Part shown: positions 1 through 13,159 of the stretch, one piece after another
Numbering within the stretch: the first letter of the stretch is position 1
Layout of the letters: every line of letters starts with the position of its first letter
Assembly: GCA_977017575.1 (NCBI GenBank)
Contig: CDRNVI010000048.1
Span: 1-64,000 of the forward strand
DNA: 64,000 nt
Origin: Paramoeba atlantica
Taxonomy: Eukaryota > Discosea
Direction of reading: 5' to 3'
Program-made: the position numbers and the translations under genes
The notes under the pieces: generated by a model
What the model was told of the DNA's origin: nothing
What the model saw: only the letters and a program-made list of their open reading frames with translations
Databases searched by the model: none

Positions 1-224
1 CGACAACGTCTTGTTCGCCTTGTCCGCGACCAATTGAATGTGCAACTTCTCATCCGCAGAAAGAACTTCAGGGTTCGTAAGGCTTTGATACCGAATCTTA
101 TCCAGGCGTCGGAAGAGTTGCTGATCAGCTCGCGTAAGAAAATCTCCTTATTGCTGTAAAAGGTGTTGATGATGAGAGACATCAGCTGATTGATCTCCGC
201 TTGGAACGCAAATGTTTCCGACAT
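1..224 (-). pseudogene. HSP90: HSP90, 5' gene piece at window edge with one-base deletion
   Basis: This is the N-terminal coding end of another array copy, starting at the ATG at 222-224 and running off the left edge. Compared with the same place in the next unit (around 2693) one G is missing from a GGG run near 105-107. This shifts the reading frame after about 40 codons. The upstream sequence also differs by single bases from the other copies. It may be a true broken terminal copy or an assembly error close to a contig end; the sequence alone cannot decide. Confidence 0.75.
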
Positions 225-693
225 TGTGGAATGTAGTGGAAAGAGAGGAAAATGAAAAAGAAGGCTAGTATTTCTGTGTGAAATCGGTGAATATGGCTGC
301 AAGAACAGTTCGAATAAGGTCTAGCAAAGTATACAAGCAAGGAAGAAGAGGTTCTAATATAAATCCCGAATATTGCCAACATTAACTTTAAAAAGGAGTA
401 CTTATCATATGAGTATATCATAGTTTATACCATCACCCAGTCGCCTAAAGTTGCGTGAATAACTTTACTGTTTGAAACTAGCATAAGGTGAACAATTGTC
501 ATGCGTAACGAACTGCTTTGATTCGCACAAAACAAAAGATATTGCAGGAGCAAAGTGTCATATCTTGCTCAACCTGGCGATTATCTTGCATTTCAGCGTT
601 CCTTGAACTTAATTCGTAAAAAGCAAAAAGATCAAATTTAGCAATTGATTTCCTTCCCCGAATGTGATCTCATAGGATCAACCGATAAGCGAC

Positions 694-2811
694 TTAATCG
701 ACCTCCTGCATACGTCCTTCGCCCTCCGCAAGATCGTCAGCATCCATTTCCGAGCTGGCCGCCACGGGGGCAGGGGGAAGCTCGTCGTCATCGATGGAGA
801 GGCCGAGTTTCACCATGCGGTGGATGCGTTCGCCGTAGGAGGAAGGATCTTCAAGGTTAAACCCTGAGGTCAACAACGCGGTATCGAAGAGGAGCATGAC
901 GAGATCCTTCACGGTCTTGTCGTTCTGATCAGTATCCGCTTTACGTCGGAGCTCCTTAATAATGCTGTGGTGCGGATTGATCTCCATTGTCTTCTTTGAC
1001 ACCATGTACGAGGACATGGAAGCGTCTCGCAGGGCTTGGTGCTTCATGATCTGTTCCATGTGTGCACTCCACCCGTGTTCAGAGGTAACCAGGATACAGG
1101 GGGAGGTCGCCAAGCGCTCGGTGAGCACAACCTTGTCCACCTTCTCACCAAGAATCTCTTTGATCGTCGTGCAAAGCTTCTCGAAGGATGCTTTGTTCTC
1201 CTCCCGTGCCTTCTTCTCCTCCTCCGTTTCTTCAAACTTGACGCCCTCCTTGGTGAGACACACGAATTTCTTATCCTCAAAGTCCTTGAGCTGCTGCATG
1301 ACGTATTCATCAATGGGATCCACCATGAACAGGACTTCCATATCACGCCGCTTGGCTTCTTCGAGGAAGGGGGATGTCTCAAGCTTCTTGCGACTGTCTC
1401 CCGTGATGTAGTAGATGCTCTTCTGGCCCTCCTTCATGCGGGTGACGTAGTCCTTCAAGCTCGTAGCATCTTCGCCGCTCTTCGTGCTGTTGTAGCGTAG
1501 CAGTTCGCAAAGTTTGGTTCGGTTCGTCGCATCCTCATGAATGCCAAGCTTGATGTTCTTCCCGAAGTGCTCATAGAACTTCTTGTAACTGTCCTTATCC
1601 GCAGCAAGCTCTTCGAACAACTCCACCGCCTTCTTCACGACGTTCTTCCGGATCACCTTCAGGATTTTGTTCTGCTGCAGGTTCTCACGGGAGATGTTCA
1701 ACGGAAGGTCTTCGCTGTCGACGACGCCTCGAATGAACGCCAGCCACTCCGGACAGATCTCCTCACAGTTGTCCATAATGAAGACACGACGCACGTACAG
1801 CTTAATGTTGTTTCGCTTGCGATTGGGCTCGAACATGTCGAATGGAGCACGCTTCGGGACGAACAGTACTGCGCGGAATTCCAGCTGCCCTTCCACGCTA
1901 AAGTGTTTGACGGAGAGATGCTCCTCCCAGTCGTTGCTGATGGTCTTGTAGAAGGCGGCGTATTCCTCCTGTGACACCTCCTTCGGATCCTTTGTCCACA
2001 GAGGCTTGTTCTTGTTCAGCACCTCATACTCCACGGAGACGTCCTTCACCTTCTTTGTCTTCTTCTTCACCTCCTGGGGTTCCTCCGCCTCCTCTACCTT
2101 GGGCTCGTCCTCCCCTCCCTCCGGTTTCACTTCCTCCGCCTTTTCCTCCTCCGCCTCGTCGTCCGTAACTTCCTTCTCCGTGGTGCGCTCCACTTGTAGC
2201 TCGATGTCGTAGCCGATGAACTCGGAGTGCTTCTTCACGAGGTCCTTCAGTCGTCGCTCTTCCAGGTACTCCTGTTGGTCCTCCTTCAGGTGCAGCGTGA
2301 TCATTGTCCCCCGCTTCACTGGGGCCGAGGGGCAGGGAGCCACAGTGAAGGTGCCACCCGCGGAGGATTCCCAAACGTGCGCCTCGTCGTCATTGTGCTT
2401 CGAGACGACAGTGACTTTGTCCGCGACCAGGTAGGCCGAGTAGAACCCGACACCGAATTGTCCGATCATACTGAGGTCCGCACCCGATTCCAGGGCCTCC
2501 ATGAACGCCTTGGTGCCGGATCGAGCAATCGTGCCGAGGTTATTCACCAAGTCCGCTTTCGTCATACCCACCCCGGAGTCAATAACCGACAACGTCTTGT
2601 TCGCCTTGTCCGCGACCAATTGAATGTGCAACTTCTCATCCGCAGAAAGAACTTCAGGGTTCGTAAGGCTTTGATACCGAATCTTATCCAGGGCGTCGGA
2701 AGAGTTGCTGATCAGCTCGCGTAAGAAAATCTCCTTATTGCTGTAAAAGGTGTTGATGATGAGAGACATCAGCTGATTGATCTCCGCTTGGAACGCAAAT
2801 GTTTCCGACAT
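694..2811 (-). CDS. HSP90: HSP90 cytosolic chaperone, array copy 1
   Basis: The 705-aa protein is a full-length cytosolic HSP90, an ATP-dependent dimeric chaperone for kinases and other client proteins. From the N-terminus it shows the GHKL ATPase domain ([45 protein letters not shown]), a charged acidic/lysine linker (about 220-265), the middle domain, and the dimerisation domain ending in MQEVD rather than the usual MEEVD. I start it at the Met of MSETFAF (2811), because that matches the family N-terminus. The frame is open for 26 further codons, but these encode a pyrimidine-tract peptide that is not HSP90. This copy has Glu in the phrase YDIELQVE, as copy 2 does. Confidence 0.97.
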   Translation of the reverse strand: MSETFAFQAEINQLMSLIINTFYSNKEIFLRELISNSSDALDKIRYQSLTNPEVLSADEKLHIQLVADKANKTLSVIDSGVGMTKADLVNNLGTIARSGTKAFMEALESGADLSMIGQFGVGFYSAYLVADKVTVVSKHNDDEAHVWESSAGGTFTVAPCPSAPVKRGTMITLHLKEDQQEYLEERRLKDLVKKHSEFIGYDIELQVERTTEKEVTDDEAEEEKAEEVKPEGGEDEPKVEEAEEPQEVKKKTKKVKDVSVEYEVLNKNKPLWTKDPKEVSQEEYAAFYKTISNDWEEHLSVKHFSVEGQLEFRAVLFVPKRAPFDMFEPNRKRNNIKLYVRRVFIMDNCEEICPEWLAFIRGVVDSEDLPLNISRENLQQNKILKVIRKNVVKKAVELFEELAADKDSYKKFYEHFGKNIKLGIHEDATNRTKLCELLRYNSTKSGEDATSLKDYVTRMKEGQKSIYYITGDSRKKLETSPFLEEAKRRDMEVLFMVDPIDEYVMQQLKDFEDKKFVCLTKEGVKFEETEEEKKAREENKASFEKLCTTIKEILGEKVDKVVLTERLATSPCILVTSEHGWSAHMEQIMKHQALRDASMSSYMVSKKTMEINPHHSIIKELRRKADTDQNDKTVKDLVMLLFDTALLTSGFNLEDPSSYGERIHRMVKLGLSIDDDELPPAPVAASSEMDADDLAEGEGRMQEVD

Positions 2812-3280
2812 TGTGGAATGCAATGGAAAGAGAGGAAAATGAAAAAGAAGGCTAGTATTTCTGTGTGAAATCGGTGAATATGGCTGCAAGAACAGTTCGA
2901 ATAAGGTCTAGCAAAGTATACAAGCAAGGAAGAAGAGGTTCCAATATAAATCCCGAATATTGCCAACATTAACTTTAAAAAGGAGTACTTATCATATGAG
3001 TATATCATAGTTTATACCATCACCCAGTCGCCTAAAGTTGCGTGAATAACTTTACTGTTTGAAACTAGCATAAGGTGAACAATTGTCATGCGTAACGAAC
3101 TGCTTTGATTCGCACAAAACAAAAGATATTGCAGGAGCAAAGTGTCATATCTTGCTCAACCTGGCGATTATCTTGCATTTCAGCGTTCCTTGAACTTAAT
3201 TCGTAAAAAGCAAAAAGATCAAATTTAGCAATTGATTTCCTTCCCCGAATGTGATCTCATAGGATCAACCGATAAGCGAC
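2812..3280 (-). promoter_or_regulatory. HSP90 intergenic spacer (repeated in each unit)
   Basis: This 469-bp spacer recurs at 5399-5867, 7986-8454, 10573-11041 and, 2 bp shorter, 13160-13626; part of it is also at 225-693. Read on the minus strand it has a long pyrimidine tract just before the ATG, an AG-ended pyrimidine stretch (CTGTTCTTGCAG) further up, and another ending in TTTGCTAG. Such tracts followed by AG are where spliced-leader acceptors would lie if the organism trans-splices, but they could equally be ordinary leader sequence. A TATA-like TTTATATT lies near 2945. I found no canonical heat-shock element with correctly spaced GAA/TTC blocks. No gene is seen in it. Confidence 0.5.
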
Positions 3281-5398
3281 TTAATCGACCTCCTGCATAC
3301 GTCCTTCGCCCTCCGCAAGATCGTCAGCATCCATTTCCGAGCTGGCCGCCACGGGGGCAGGGGGAAGCTCGTCGTCATCGATGGAGAGGCCGAGTTTCAC
3401 CATGCGGTGGATGCGTTCGCCGTAGGAGGAAGGATCTTCAAGGTTAAACCCTGAGGTCAACAACGCGGTATCGAAGAGGAGCATGACGAGATCCTTCACG
3501 GTCTTGTCGTTCTGATCAGTATCCGCTTTACGTCGGAGCTCCTTAATAATGCTGTGGTGCGGATTGATCTCCATTGTCTTCTTTGACACCATGTACGAGG
3601 ACATGGAAGCGTCTCGCAGGGCTTGGTGCTTCATGATCTGTTCCATGTGTGCACTCCACCCGTGTTCAGAGGTAACCAGGATACAGGGGGAGGTCGCCAA
3701 GCGCTCGGTGAGCACAACCTTGTCCACCTTCTCACCAAGAATCTCTTTGATCGTCGTGCAAAGCTTCTCGAAGGATGCTTTGTTCTCCTCCCGTGCCTTC
3801 TTCTCCTCCTCCGTTTCTTCAAACTTGACGCCCTCCTTGGTGAGACACACGAATTTCTTATCCTCAAAGTCCTTGAGCTGCTGCATGACGTATTCATCAA
3901 TGGGATCCACCATGAACAGGACTTCCATATCACGCCGCTTGGCTTCTTCGAGGAAGGGGGATGTCTCAAGCTTCTTGCGACTGTCTCCCGTGATGTAGTA
4001 GATGCTCTTCTGGCCCTCCTTCATGCGGGTGACGTAGTCCTTCAAGCTCGTAGCATCTTCGCCGCTCTTCGTGCTGTTGTAGCGTAGCAGTTCGCAAAGT
4101 TTGGTTCGGTTCGTCGCATCCTCATGAATGCCAAGCTTGATGTTCTTCCCGAAGTGCTCATAGAACTTCTTGTAACTGTCCTTATCCGCAGCAAGCTCTT
4201 CGAACAACTCCACCGCCTTCTTCACGACGTTCTTCCGGATCACCTTCAGGATTTTGTTCTGCTGCAGGTTCTCACGGGAGATGTTCAACGGAAGGTCTTC
4301 GCTGTCGACGACGCCTCGAATGAACGCCAGCCACTCCGGACAGATCTCCTCACAGTTGTCCATAATGAAGACACGACGCACGTACAGCTTAATGTTGTTT
4401 CGCTTGCGATTGGGCTCGAACATGTCGAATGGAGCACGCTTCGGGACGAACAGTACTGCGCGGAATTCCAGCTGCCCTTCCACGCTAAAGTGTTTGACGG
4501 AGAGATGCTCCTCCCAGTCGTTGCTGATGGTCTTGTAGAAGGCGGCGTATTCCTCCTGTGACACCTCCTTCGGGTCCTTTGTCCACAGAGGCTTGTTCTT
4601 GTTCAGCACCTCATACTCCACGGAGACGTCCTTCACCTTCTTTGTCTTCTTCTTCACCTGCTGGGGTTCCTCCGCCTCCTCTACCTTGGGCTCGTCCTCC
4701 CCTCCCTCCGGTTTCACTTCCTCCGCCTTTTCCTCCTCCGCCTCGTCGTCCGTAACTTCCTTCTCCGTGGTGCGCTCCACTTGTAGCTCGATGTCGTAGC
4801 CGATGAACTCGGAGTGCTTCTTCACGAGGTCCTTCAGTCGTCGCTCTTCCAGGTACTCCTGTTGGTCCTCCTTCAGGTGCAGCGTGATCATTGTCCCCCG
4901 CTTCACTGGGGCCGAGGGGCAGGGAGCCACAGTGAAGGTGCCACCCGCGGAGGATTCCCAAACGTGCGCCTCGTCGTCATTGTGCTTCGAGACGACAGTG
5001 ACTTTGTCCGCGACCAGGTAGGCCGAGTAGAACCCGACACCGAATTGTCCGATCATACTGAGGTCCGCACCCGATTCCAGGGCCTCCATGAACGCCTTGG
5101 TGCCGGATCGAGCAATCGTGCCGAGGTTATTCACCAAGTCCGCTTTCGTCATACCCACCCCGGAGTCAATAACCGACAACGTCTTGTTCGCCTTGTCCGC
5201 GACCAATTGAATGTGCAACTTCTCATCCGCAGAAAGAACTTCAGGGTTCGTAAGGCTTTGATACCGAATCTTATCCAGGGCGTCGGAAGAGTTGCTGATC
5301 AGCTCGCGTAAGAAAATCTCCTTATTGCTGTAAAAGGTGTTGATGATGAGAGACATCAGCTGATTGATCTCCGCTTGGAACGCAAATGTTTCCGACAT
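3281..5398 (-). CDS. HSP90: HSP90 cytosolic chaperone, array copy 2
   Basis: A complete 705-aa copy with the same domains as copy 1, starting at the MSETFAF methionine at 5398. It differs visibly by Gln for Glu in the linker phrase EEPQQVKKK. It keeps Glu in YDIELQVE, like copy 1 and unlike copies 3-5. All motifs needed for ATP binding and the MQEVD tail are intact, so it should be functional. Confidence 0.97.
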   Translation of the reverse strand: MSETFAFQAEINQLMSLIINTFYSNKEIFLRELISNSSDALDKIRYQSLTNPEVLSADEKLHIQLVADKANKTLSVIDSGVGMTKADLVNNLGTIARSGTKAFMEALESGADLSMIGQFGVGFYSAYLVADKVTVVSKHNDDEAHVWESSAGGTFTVAPCPSAPVKRGTMITLHLKEDQQEYLEERRLKDLVKKHSEFIGYDIELQVERTTEKEVTDDEAEEEKAEEVKPEGGEDEPKVEEAEEPQQVKKKTKKVKDVSVEYEVLNKNKPLWTKDPKEVSQEEYAAFYKTISNDWEEHLSVKHFSVEGQLEFRAVLFVPKRAPFDMFEPNRKRNNIKLYVRRVFIMDNCEEICPEWLAFIRGVVDSEDLPLNISRENLQQNKILKVIRKNVVKKAVELFEELAADKDSYKKFYEHFGKNIKLGIHEDATNRTKLCELLRYNSTKSGEDATSLKDYVTRMKEGQKSIYYITGDSRKKLETSPFLEEAKRRDMEVLFMVDPIDEYVMQQLKDFEDKKFVCLTKEGVKFEETEEEKKAREENKASFEKLCTTIKEILGEKVDKVVLTERLATSPCILVTSEHGWSAHMEQIMKHQALRDASMSSYMVSKKTMEINPHHSIIKELRRKADTDQNDKTVKDLVMLLFDTALLTSGFNLEDPSSYGERIHRMVKLGLSIDDDELPPAPVAASSEMDADDLAEGEGRMQEVD

Positions 5399-5867
5399 TG
5401 TGGAATGCAGTGGAAAGAGAGGAAAATGAAAAAGAAGGCTAGTATTTCTGTGTGAAATCGGTGAATATGGCTGCAAGAACAGTTCGAATAAGGTCTAGCA
5501 AAGTATACAAGCAAGGAAGAAGAGGTTCCAATATAAATCCCGAATATTGCCAACATTAACTTTAAAAAGGAGTACTTATCATATGAGTATATCATAGTTT
5601 ATACCATCACCCAGTCGCCTAAAGTTGCGTGAATAACTTTACTGTTTGAAACTAGCATAAGGTGAACAATTGTCATGCGTAACGAACTGCTTTGATTCGC
5701 ACAAAACAAAAGATATTGCAGGAGCAAAGTGTCATATCTTGCTCAACCTGGCGATTATCTTGCATTTCAGCGTTCCTTGAACTTAATTCGTAAAAAGCAA
5801 AAAGATCAAATTTAGCAATTGATTTCCTTCCCCGAATGTGATCTCATAGGATCAACCGATAAGCGAC

Positions 5868-7985
5868 TTAATCGACCTCCTGCATACGTCCTTCGCCCTC
5901 CGCAAGATCGTCAGCATCCATTTCCGAGCTGGCCGCCACGGGGGCAGGGGGAAGCTCGTCGTCATCGATGGAGAGGCCGAGTTTCACCATGCGGTGGATG
6001 CGTTCGCCGTAGGAGGAAGGATCTTCAAGGTTAAACCCTGAGGTCAACAACGCGGTATCGAAGAGGAGCATGACGAGATCCTTCACGGTCTTGTCGTTCT
6101 GATCAGTATCCGCTTTACGTCGGAGCTCCTTAATAATGCTGTGGTGCGGATTGATCTCCATTGTCTTCTTTGACACCATGTACGAGGACATGGAAGCGTC
6201 TCGCAGGGCTTGGTGCTTCATGATCTGTTCCATGTGTGCACTCCACCCGTGTTCAGAGGTAACCAGGATACAGGGGGAGGTCGCCAAGCGCTCGGTGAGC
6301 ACAACCTTGTCCACCTTCTCACCAAGAATCTCTTTGATCGTCGTGCAAAGCTTCTCGAAGGATGCTTTGTTCTCCTCCCGTGCCTTCTTCTCCTCCTCCG
6401 TTTCTTCAAACTTGACGCCCTCCTTGGTGAGACACACGAATTTCTTATCCTCAAAGTCCTTGAGCTGCTGCATGACGTATTCATCAATGGGATCCACCAT
6501 GAACAGGACTTCCATATCACGCCGCTTGGCTTCTTCGAGGAAGGGGGATGTCTCAAGCTTCTTGCGACTGTCTCCCGTGATGTAGTAGATGCTCTTCTGG
6601 CCCTCCTTCATGCGGGTGACGTAGTCCTTCAAGCTCGTAGCATCTTCGCCGCTCTTCGTGCTGTTGTAGCGTAGCAGTTCGCAAAGTTTGGTTCGGTTCG
6701 TCGCATCCTCATGAATGCCAAGCTTGATGTTCTTCCCGAAGTGCTCATAGAACTTCTTGTAACTGTCCTTATCCGCAGCAAGCTCTTCGAACAACTCCAC
6801 CGCCTTCTTCACGACGTTCTTCCGGATCACCTTCAGGATTTTGTTCTGCTGCAGGTTCTCACGGGAGATGTTCAACGGAAGGTCTTCGCTGTCGACGACG
6901 CCTCGAATGAACGCCAGCCACTCCGGACAGATCTCCTCACAGTTGTCCATAATGAAGACACGACGCACGTACAGCTTAATGTTGTTTCGCTTGCGATTGG
7001 GCTCGAACATGTCGAATGGAGCACGCTTCGGGACGAACAGTACTGCGCGGAATTCCAGCTGCCCTTCCACGCTAAAGTGTTTGACGGAGAGATGCTCCTC
7101 CCAGTCGTTGCTGATGGTCTTGTAGAAGGCGGCGTATTCCTCCTGTGACACCTCCTTCGGGTCCTTTGTCCACAGAGGCTTGTTCTTGTTCAGCACCTCA
7201 TACTCCACGGAGACGTCCTTCACCTTCTTTGTCTTCTTCTTCACCTCCTGGGGTTCCTCCGCCTCCTCTACCTTGGGCTCGTCCTCCCCTCCCTCCGGTT
7301 TCACTTCCTCCGCCTTTTCCTCCTCCGCCTCGTCGTCCGTAACTTCCTTCTCCGTGGTGCGCTCCACTTGTAGCTTGATGTCGTAGCCGATGAACTCGGA
7401 GTGCTTCTTCACGAGGTCCTTCAGTCGTCGCTCTTCCAGGTACTCCTGTTGGTCCTCCTTCAGGTGCAGCGTGATCATTGTCCCCCGCTTCACTGGGGCC
7501 GAGGGGCAGGGAGCCACAGTGAAGGTGCCACCCGCGGAGGATTCCCAAACGTGCGCCTCGTCGTCATTGTGCTTCGAGACGACAGTGACTTTGTCCGCGA
7601 CCAGGTAGGCCGAGTAGAACCCGACACCGAATTGTCCGATCATACTGAGGTCCGCACCCGATTCCAGGGCCTCCATGAACGCCTTGGTGCCGGATCGAGC
7701 AATCGTGCCGAGGTTATTCACCAAGTCCGCTTTCGTCATACCCACCCCGGAGTCAATAACCGACAACGTCTTGTTCGCCTTGTCCGCGACCAATTGAATG
7801 TGCAACTTCTCATCCGCAGAAAGAACTTCAGGGTTCGTAAGGCTTTGATACCGAATCTTATCCAGGGCGTCGGAAGAGTTGCTGATCAGCTCGCGTAAGA
7901 AAATCTCCTTATTGCTGTAAAAGGTGTTGATGATGAGAGACATCAGCTGATTGATCTCCGCTTGGAACGCAAATGTTTCCGACAT
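5868..7985 (-). CDS. HSP90: HSP90 cytosolic chaperone, array copy 3
   Basis: A complete 705-aa copy from the ATG at 7985. It carries Lys instead of Glu in the phrase YDIKLQVE, a change shared with copies 4 and 5. Otherwise it is the same protein as copy 1, including the GHKL ATPase motifs, acidic linker and MQEVD terminus. Spacer and gene are nearly identical to their neighbours, so expression is likely shared across the array. Confidence 0.97.
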   Translation of the reverse strand: MSETFAFQAEINQLMSLIINTFYSNKEIFLRELISNSSDALDKIRYQSLTNPEVLSADEKLHIQLVADKANKTLSVIDSGVGMTKADLVNNLGTIARSGTKAFMEALESGADLSMIGQFGVGFYSAYLVADKVTVVSKHNDDEAHVWESSAGGTFTVAPCPSAPVKRGTMITLHLKEDQQEYLEERRLKDLVKKHSEFIGYDIKLQVERTTEKEVTDDEAEEEKAEEVKPEGGEDEPKVEEAEEPQEVKKKTKKVKDVSVEYEVLNKNKPLWTKDPKEVSQEEYAAFYKTISNDWEEHLSVKHFSVEGQLEFRAVLFVPKRAPFDMFEPNRKRNNIKLYVRRVFIMDNCEEICPEWLAFIRGVVDSEDLPLNISRENLQQNKILKVIRKNVVKKAVELFEELAADKDSYKKFYEHFGKNIKLGIHEDATNRTKLCELLRYNSTKSGEDATSLKDYVTRMKEGQKSIYYITGDSRKKLETSPFLEEAKRRDMEVLFMVDPIDEYVMQQLKDFEDKKFVCLTKEGVKFEETEEEKKAREENKASFEKLCTTIKEILGEKVDKVVLTERLATSPCILVTSEHGWSAHMEQIMKHQALRDASMSSYMVSKKTMEINPHHSIIKELRRKADTDQNDKTVKDLVMLLFDTALLTSGFNLEDPSSYGERIHRMVKLGLSIDDDELPPAPVAASSEMDADDLAEGEGRMQEVD

Positions 7986-8454
7986 TGTGGAATGCAGTGG
8001 AAAGAGAGGAAAATGAAAAAGAAGGCTAGTATTTCTGTGTGAAATCGGTGAATATGGCTGCAAGAACAGTTCGAATAAGGTCTAGCAAAGTATACAAGCA
8101 AGGAAGAAGAGGTTCCAATATAAATCCCGAATATTGCCAACATTAACTTTAAAAAGGAGTACTTATCATATGAGTATATCATAGTTTATACCATCACCCA
8201 GTCGCCTAAAGTTGCGTGAATAACTTTACTGTTTGAAACTAGCATAAGGTGAACAATTGTCATGCGTAACGAACTGCTTTGATTCGCACAAAACAAAAGA
8301 TATTGCAGGAGCAAAGTGTCATATCTTGCTCAACCTGGCGATTATCTTGCATTTCAGCGTTCCTTGAACTTAATTCGTAAAAAGCAAAAAGATCAAATTT
8401 AGCAATTGATTTCCTTCCCCGAATGTGATCTCATAGGATCAACCGATAAGCGAC

Positions 8455-10572
8455 TTAATCGACCTCCTGCATACGTCCTTCGCCCTCCGCAAGATCGTCA
8501 GCATCCATTTCCGAGCTGGCCGCCACGGGGGCAGGGGGAAGCTCGTCGTCATCGATGGAGAGGCCGAGTTTCACCATGCGGTGGATGCGTTCGCCGTAGG
8601 AGGAAGGATCTTCAAGGTTAAACCCTGAGGTCAACAACGCGGTATCGAAGAGGAGCATGACGAGATCCTTCACGGTCTTGTCGTTCTGATCAGTATCCGC
8701 TTTACGTCGGAGCTCCTTAATAATGCTGTGGTGCGGATTGATCTCCATTGTCTTCTTTGACACCATGTACGAGGACATGGAAGCGTCTCGCAGGGCTTGG
8801 TGCTTCATGATCTGTTCCATGTGTGCACTCCACCCGTGTTCAGAGGTAACCAGGATACAGGGGGAGGTCGCCAAGCGCTCGGTGAGCACAACCTTGTCCA
8901 CCTTCTCACCAAGAATCTCTTTGATCGTCGTGCAAAGCTTCTCGAAGGATGCTTTGTTCTCCTCCCGTGCCTTCTTCTCCTCCTCCGTTTCTTCAAACTT
9001 GACGCCCTCCTTGGTGAGACACACGAATTTCTTATCCTCAAAGTCCTTGAGCTGCTGCATGACGTATTCATCAATGGGATCCACCATGAACAGGACTTCC
9101 ATATCACGCCGCTTGGCTTCTTCGAGGAAGGGGGATGTCTCAAGCTTCTTGCGACTGTCTCCCGTGATGTAGTAGATGCTCTTCTGGCCCTCCTTCATGC
9201 GGGTGACGTAGTCCTTCAAGCTCGTAGCATCTTCGCCGCTCTTCGTGCTGTTGTAGCGTAGCAGTTCGCAAAGTTTGGTTCGGTTCGTCGCATCCTCATG
9301 AATGCCAAGCTTGATGTTCTTCCCGAAGTGCTCATAGAACTTCTTGTAACTGTCCTTATCCGCAGCAAGCTCTTCGAACAACTCCACCGCCTTCTTCACG
9401 ACGTTCTTCCGGATCACCTTCAGGATTTTGTTCTGCTGCAGGTTCTCACGGGAGATGTTCAACGGAAGGTCTTCGCTGTCGACGACGCCTCGAATGAACG
9501 CCAGCCACTCCGGACAGATCTCCTCACAGTTGTCCATAATGAAGACACGACGCACGTACAGCTTAATGTTGTTTCGCTTGCGATTGGGCTCGAACATGTC
9601 GAATGGAGCACGCTTCGGGACGAACAGTACTGCGCGGAATTCCAGCTGCCCTTCCACGCTAAAGTGTTTGACGGAGAGATGCTCCTCCCAGTCGTTGCTG
9701 ATGGTCTTGTAGAAGGCGGCGTATTCCTCCTGTGACACCTCCTTCGGGTCCTTTGTCCACAGAGGCTTGTTCTTGTTCAGCACCTCATACTCCACGGAGA
9801 CGTCCTTCACCTTCTTTGTCTTCTTCTTCACCTCCTGGGGTTCCTCCGCCTCCTCTACCTTGGGCTCGTCCTCCCCTCCCTCCGGTTTCACTTCCTCCGC
9901 CTTTTCCTCCTCCGCCTCGTCGTCCGTAACTTCCTTCTCCGTGGTGCGCTCCACTTGTAGCTTGATGTCGTAGCCGATGAACTCGGAGTGCTTCTTCACG
10001 AGGTCCTTCAGTCGTCGCTCTTCCAGGTACTCCTGTTGGTCCTCCTTCAGGTGCAGCGTGATCATTGTCCCCCGCTTCACTGGGGCCGAGGGGCAGGGAG
10101 CCACAGTGAAGGTGCCACCCGCGGAGGATTCCCAAACGTGCGCCTCGTCGTCATTGTGCTTCGAGACGACAGTGACTTTGTCCGCGACCAGGTAGGCCGA
10201 GTAGAACCCGACACCGAATTGTCCGATCATACTGAGGTCCGCACCCGATTCCAGGGCCTCCATGAACGCCTTGGTGCCGGATCGAGCAATCGTGCCGAGG
10301 TTATTCACCAAGTCCGCTTTCGTCATACCCACCCCGGAGTCAATAACCGACAACGTCTTGTTCGCCTTGTCCGCGACCAATTGAATGTGCAACTTCTCAT
10401 CCGCAGAAAGAACTTCAGGGTTCGTAAGGCTTTGATACCGAATCTTATCCAGGGCGTCGGAAGAGTTGCTGATCAGCTCGCGTAAGAAAATCTCCTTATT
10501 GCTGTAAAAGGTGTTGATGATGAGAGACATCAGCTGATTGATCTCCGCTTGGAACGCAAATGTTTCCGACAT
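8455..10572 (-). CDS. HSP90: HSP90 cytosolic chaperone, array copy 4
   Basis: A complete 705-aa copy from the ATG at 10572, identical in protein to copy 3 as far as I can see (Lys in YDIKLQVE). The leader just upstream carries a G-to-T change near 10635 on the plus strand, which alters only untranslated sequence. Its upstream spacer (10573-11041) shares the AAGATG variant near 10836 with the most upstream spacer, where the other spacers have AAGGTG. Confidence 0.97.
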   Translation of the reverse strand: MSETFAFQAEINQLMSLIINTFYSNKEIFLRELISNSSDALDKIRYQSLTNPEVLSADEKLHIQLVADKANKTLSVIDSGVGMTKADLVNNLGTIARSGTKAFMEALESGADLSMIGQFGVGFYSAYLVADKVTVVSKHNDDEAHVWESSAGGTFTVAPCPSAPVKRGTMITLHLKEDQQEYLEERRLKDLVKKHSEFIGYDIKLQVERTTEKEVTDDEAEEEKAEEVKPEGGEDEPKVEEAEEPQEVKKKTKKVKDVSVEYEVLNKNKPLWTKDPKEVSQEEYAAFYKTISNDWEEHLSVKHFSVEGQLEFRAVLFVPKRAPFDMFEPNRKRNNIKLYVRRVFIMDNCEEICPEWLAFIRGVVDSEDLPLNISRENLQQNKILKVIRKNVVKKAVELFEELAADKDSYKKFYEHFGKNIKLGIHEDATNRTKLCELLRYNSTKSGEDATSLKDYVTRMKEGQKSIYYITGDSRKKLETSPFLEEAKRRDMEVLFMVDPIDEYVMQQLKDFEDKKFVCLTKEGVKFEETEEEKKAREENKASFEKLCTTIKEILGEKVDKVVLTERLATSPCILVTSEHGWSAHMEQIMKHQALRDASMSSYMVSKKTMEINPHHSIIKELRRKADTDQNDKTVKDLVMLLFDTALLTSGFNLEDPSSYGERIHRMVKLGLSIDDDELPPAPVAASSEMDADDLAEGEGRMQEVD

Positions 10573-11041
10573 TGTGGAATGCAGTGGAAAGAGAGGAAAA
10601 TGAAAAAGAAGGCTAGTATTTCTGTGTGAAATCGTTGAATATGGCTGCAAGAACAGTTCGAATAAGGTCTAGCAAAGTATACAAGCAAGGAAGAAGAGGT
10701 TCCAATATAAATCCCGAATATTGCCAACATTAACTTTAAAAAGGAGTACTTATCATATGAGTATATCATAGTTTATACCATCACCCAGTCGCCTAAAGTT
10801 GCGTGAATAACTTTACTGTTTGAAACTAGCATAAGATGAACAATTGTCATGCGTAACGAACTGCTTTGATTCGCACAAAACAAAAGATATTGCAGGAGCA
10901 AAGTGTCATATCTTGCTCAACCTGGCGATTATCTTGCATTTCAGCGTTCCTTGAACTTAATTCGTAAAAAGCAAAAAGATCAAATTTAGCAATTGATTTC
11001 CTTCCCCGAATGTGATCTCATAGGATCAACCGATAAGCGAC

Positions 11042-13159
11042 TTAATCGACCTCCTGCATACGTCCTTCGCCCTCCGCAAGATCGTCAGCATCCATTTCCG
11101 AGCTGGCCGCCACGGGGGCAGAGGGAAGCTCGTCGTCATCGATGGAGAGGCCGAGTTTCACCATGCGGTGGATGCGTTCGCCGTAGGAGGAAGGATCTTC
11201 AAGGTTAAACCCTGAGGTCAACAACGCGGTATCGAAGAGGAGCATGACGAGATCCTTCACGGTCTTGTCGTTCTGATCAGTATCCTCTTTACGTCGGAGC
11301 TCCTTAATAATGCTGTGGTGCGGATTGATCTCCATTGTCTTCTTTGACACCATGTACGAGGACATGGAAGCGTCTCGCAGGGCTTGGTGCTTCATGATCT
11401 GTTCCATGTGTGCACTCCACCCGTGTTCAGAGGTAACCAGGATACAGGGGGAGGTCGCCAAGCGCTCGGTGAGCACAACCTTGTCCACCTTCTCACCAAG
11501 AATCTCTTTGATCGTCGTGCAAAGCTTCTCGAAGGATGCTTTGTTCTCCTCCCGTGCCTTCTTCTCCTCCTCCGTTTCTTCAAACTTGACGCCCTCCTTG
11601 GTGAGACACACGAATTTCTTATCCTCAAAGTCCTTGAGCTGCTGCATGACGTATTCATCAATGGGATCCACCATGAACAGGACTTCCATATCACGCCGCT
11701 TGGCTTCTTCGAGGAAGGGGGATGTCTCAAGCTTCTTGCGACTGTCTCCCGTGATGTAGTAGATGCTCTTCTGGCCCTCCTTCATGCGGGTGACGTAGTC
11801 CTTCAAGCTCGTAGCATCTTCGCCGCTCTTCGTGCTGTTGTAGCGTAGCAGTTCGCAAAGTTTGGTTCGGTTCGTCGCATCCTCATGAATGCCAAGCTTG
11901 ATGTTCTTCCCGAAGTGCTCATAGAACTTCTTGTAACTGTCCTTATCCGCAGCAAGCTCTTCGAACAACTCCACCGCCTTCTTCACGACGTTCTTCCGGA
12001 TCACCTTCAGGATTTTGTTCTGCTGCAGGTTCTCACGGGAGATGTTCAACGGAAGGTCTTCGCTGTCGACGACGCCTCGAATGAACGCCAGCCACTCCGG
12101 ACAGATCTCCTCACAGTTGTCCATAATGAAGACACGACGCACGTACAGCTTAATGTTGTTTCGCTTGCGATTGGGCTCGAACATGTCGAATGGAGCACGC
12201 TTCGGGACGAACAGTACTGCGCGGAATTCCAGCTGCCCTTCCACGCTAAAGTGTTTGACGGAGAGATGCTCCTCCCAGTCGTTGCTGATGGTCTTGTAGA
12301 AGGCGGCGTATTCCTCCTGTGACACCTCCTTCGGGTCCTTTGTCCACAGAGGCTTGTTCTTGTTCAGCACCTCATACTCCACGGAGACGTCCTTCACCTT
12401 CTTTGTCTTCTTCTTCACCTCCTGGGGTTCCTCCGCCTCCTCTACCTTGGGCTCGTCCTCCCCTCCCTCCGGTTTCACTTCCTCCGCCTTTTCCTCCTCC
12501 GCCTCGTCGTCCGTAACTTCCTTCTCCGTGGTGCGCTCCACTTGTAGCTTGATGTCGTAGCCGATGAACTCGGAGTGCTTCTTCACGAGGTCCTTCAGTC
12601 GTCGCTCTTCCAGGTACTCCTGTTGGTCCTCCTTCAGGTGCAGCGTGATCATTGTCCCCCGCTTCACTGGGGCCGAGGGGCAGGGAGCCACAGTGAAGGT
12701 GCCACCCGCGGAGGATTCCCAAACGTGCGCCTCGTCGTCATTGTGCTTCGAGACGACAGTGACTTTGTCCGCGACCAGGTAGGCCGAGTAGAACCCGACA
12801 CCGAATTGTCCGATCATACTGAGGTCCGCACCCGATTCCAGGGCCTCCATGAACGCCTTGGTGCCGGATCGAGCAATCGTGCCGAGGTTATTCACCAAGT
12901 CCGCTTTCGTCATACCCACCCCGGAGTCAATAACCGACAACGTCTTGTTCGCCTTGTCCGCGACCAATTGAATGTGCAACTTCTCATCCGCAGAAAGAAC
13001 TTCAGGGTTCGTAAGGCTTTGATACCGAATCTTATCCAGGGCGTCGGAAGAGTTGCTGATCAGCTCGCGTAAGAAAATCTCCTTATTGCTGTAAAAGGTG
13101 TTGATGATGAGAGACATCAGCTGATTGATCTCCGCTTGGAACGCAAATGTTTCCGACAT
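11042..13159 (-). CDS. HSP90: HSP90 cytosolic chaperone, array copy 5 (most upstream full copy)
   Basis: A complete 705-aa copy from the ATG at 13159. It is the most diverged complete copy: besides Lys in YDIKLQVE it has Glu for Ala in RRKEDTDQ and Ser for Pro in DDELPSAP near the C-terminus. The catalytic and TPR-binding regions are unchanged. Greater divergence at the array end agrees with weaker homogenisation of terminal repeats. Confidence 0.97.
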   Translation of the reverse strand: MSETFAFQAEINQLMSLIINTFYSNKEIFLRELISNSSDALDKIRYQSLTNPEVLSADEKLHIQLVADKANKTLSVIDSGVGMTKADLVNNLGTIARSGTKAFMEALESGADLSMIGQFGVGFYSAYLVADKVTVVSKHNDDEAHVWESSAGGTFTVAPCPSAPVKRGTMITLHLKEDQQEYLEERRLKDLVKKHSEFIGYDIKLQVERTTEKEVTDDEAEEEKAEEVKPEGGEDEPKVEEAEEPQEVKKKTKKVKDVSVEYEVLNKNKPLWTKDPKEVSQEEYAAFYKTISNDWEEHLSVKHFSVEGQLEFRAVLFVPKRAPFDMFEPNRKRNNIKLYVRRVFIMDNCEEICPEWLAFIRGVVDSEDLPLNISRENLQQNKILKVIRKNVVKKAVELFEELAADKDSYKKFYEHFGKNIKLGIHEDATNRTKLCELLRYNSTKSGEDATSLKDYVTRMKEGQKSIYYITGDSRKKLETSPFLEEAKRRDMEVLFMVDPIDEYVMQQLKDFEDKKFVCLTKEGVKFEETEEEKKAREENKASFEKLCTTIKEILGEKVDKVVLTERLATSPCILVTSEHGWSAHMEQIMKHQALRDASMSSYMVSKKTMEINPHHSIIKELRRKEDTDQNDKTVKDLVMLLFDTALLTSGFNLEDPSSYGERIHRMVKLGLSIDDDELPSAPVAASSEMDADDLAEGEGRMQEVD

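Noticed and set aside
962-2724. Plus-strand frames of 65-165 codons within each HSP90 unit
   Set aside because: They recur identically in every unit because the HSP90 gene recurs, lie antisense to a strongly conserved protein and show no similarity of their own.
2812-2889. 26-residue N-terminal extension of HSP90
   Set aside because: It translates a pyrimidine-rich leader and does not match HSP90; the family start is the Met of MSETFAF.
2812-3280. Heat-shock element in the HSP90 spacer
   Set aside because: GAA and TTC blocks occur (for example near 2889-2905) but with 0- or 3-base gaps rather than the 2-base gap of true elements.
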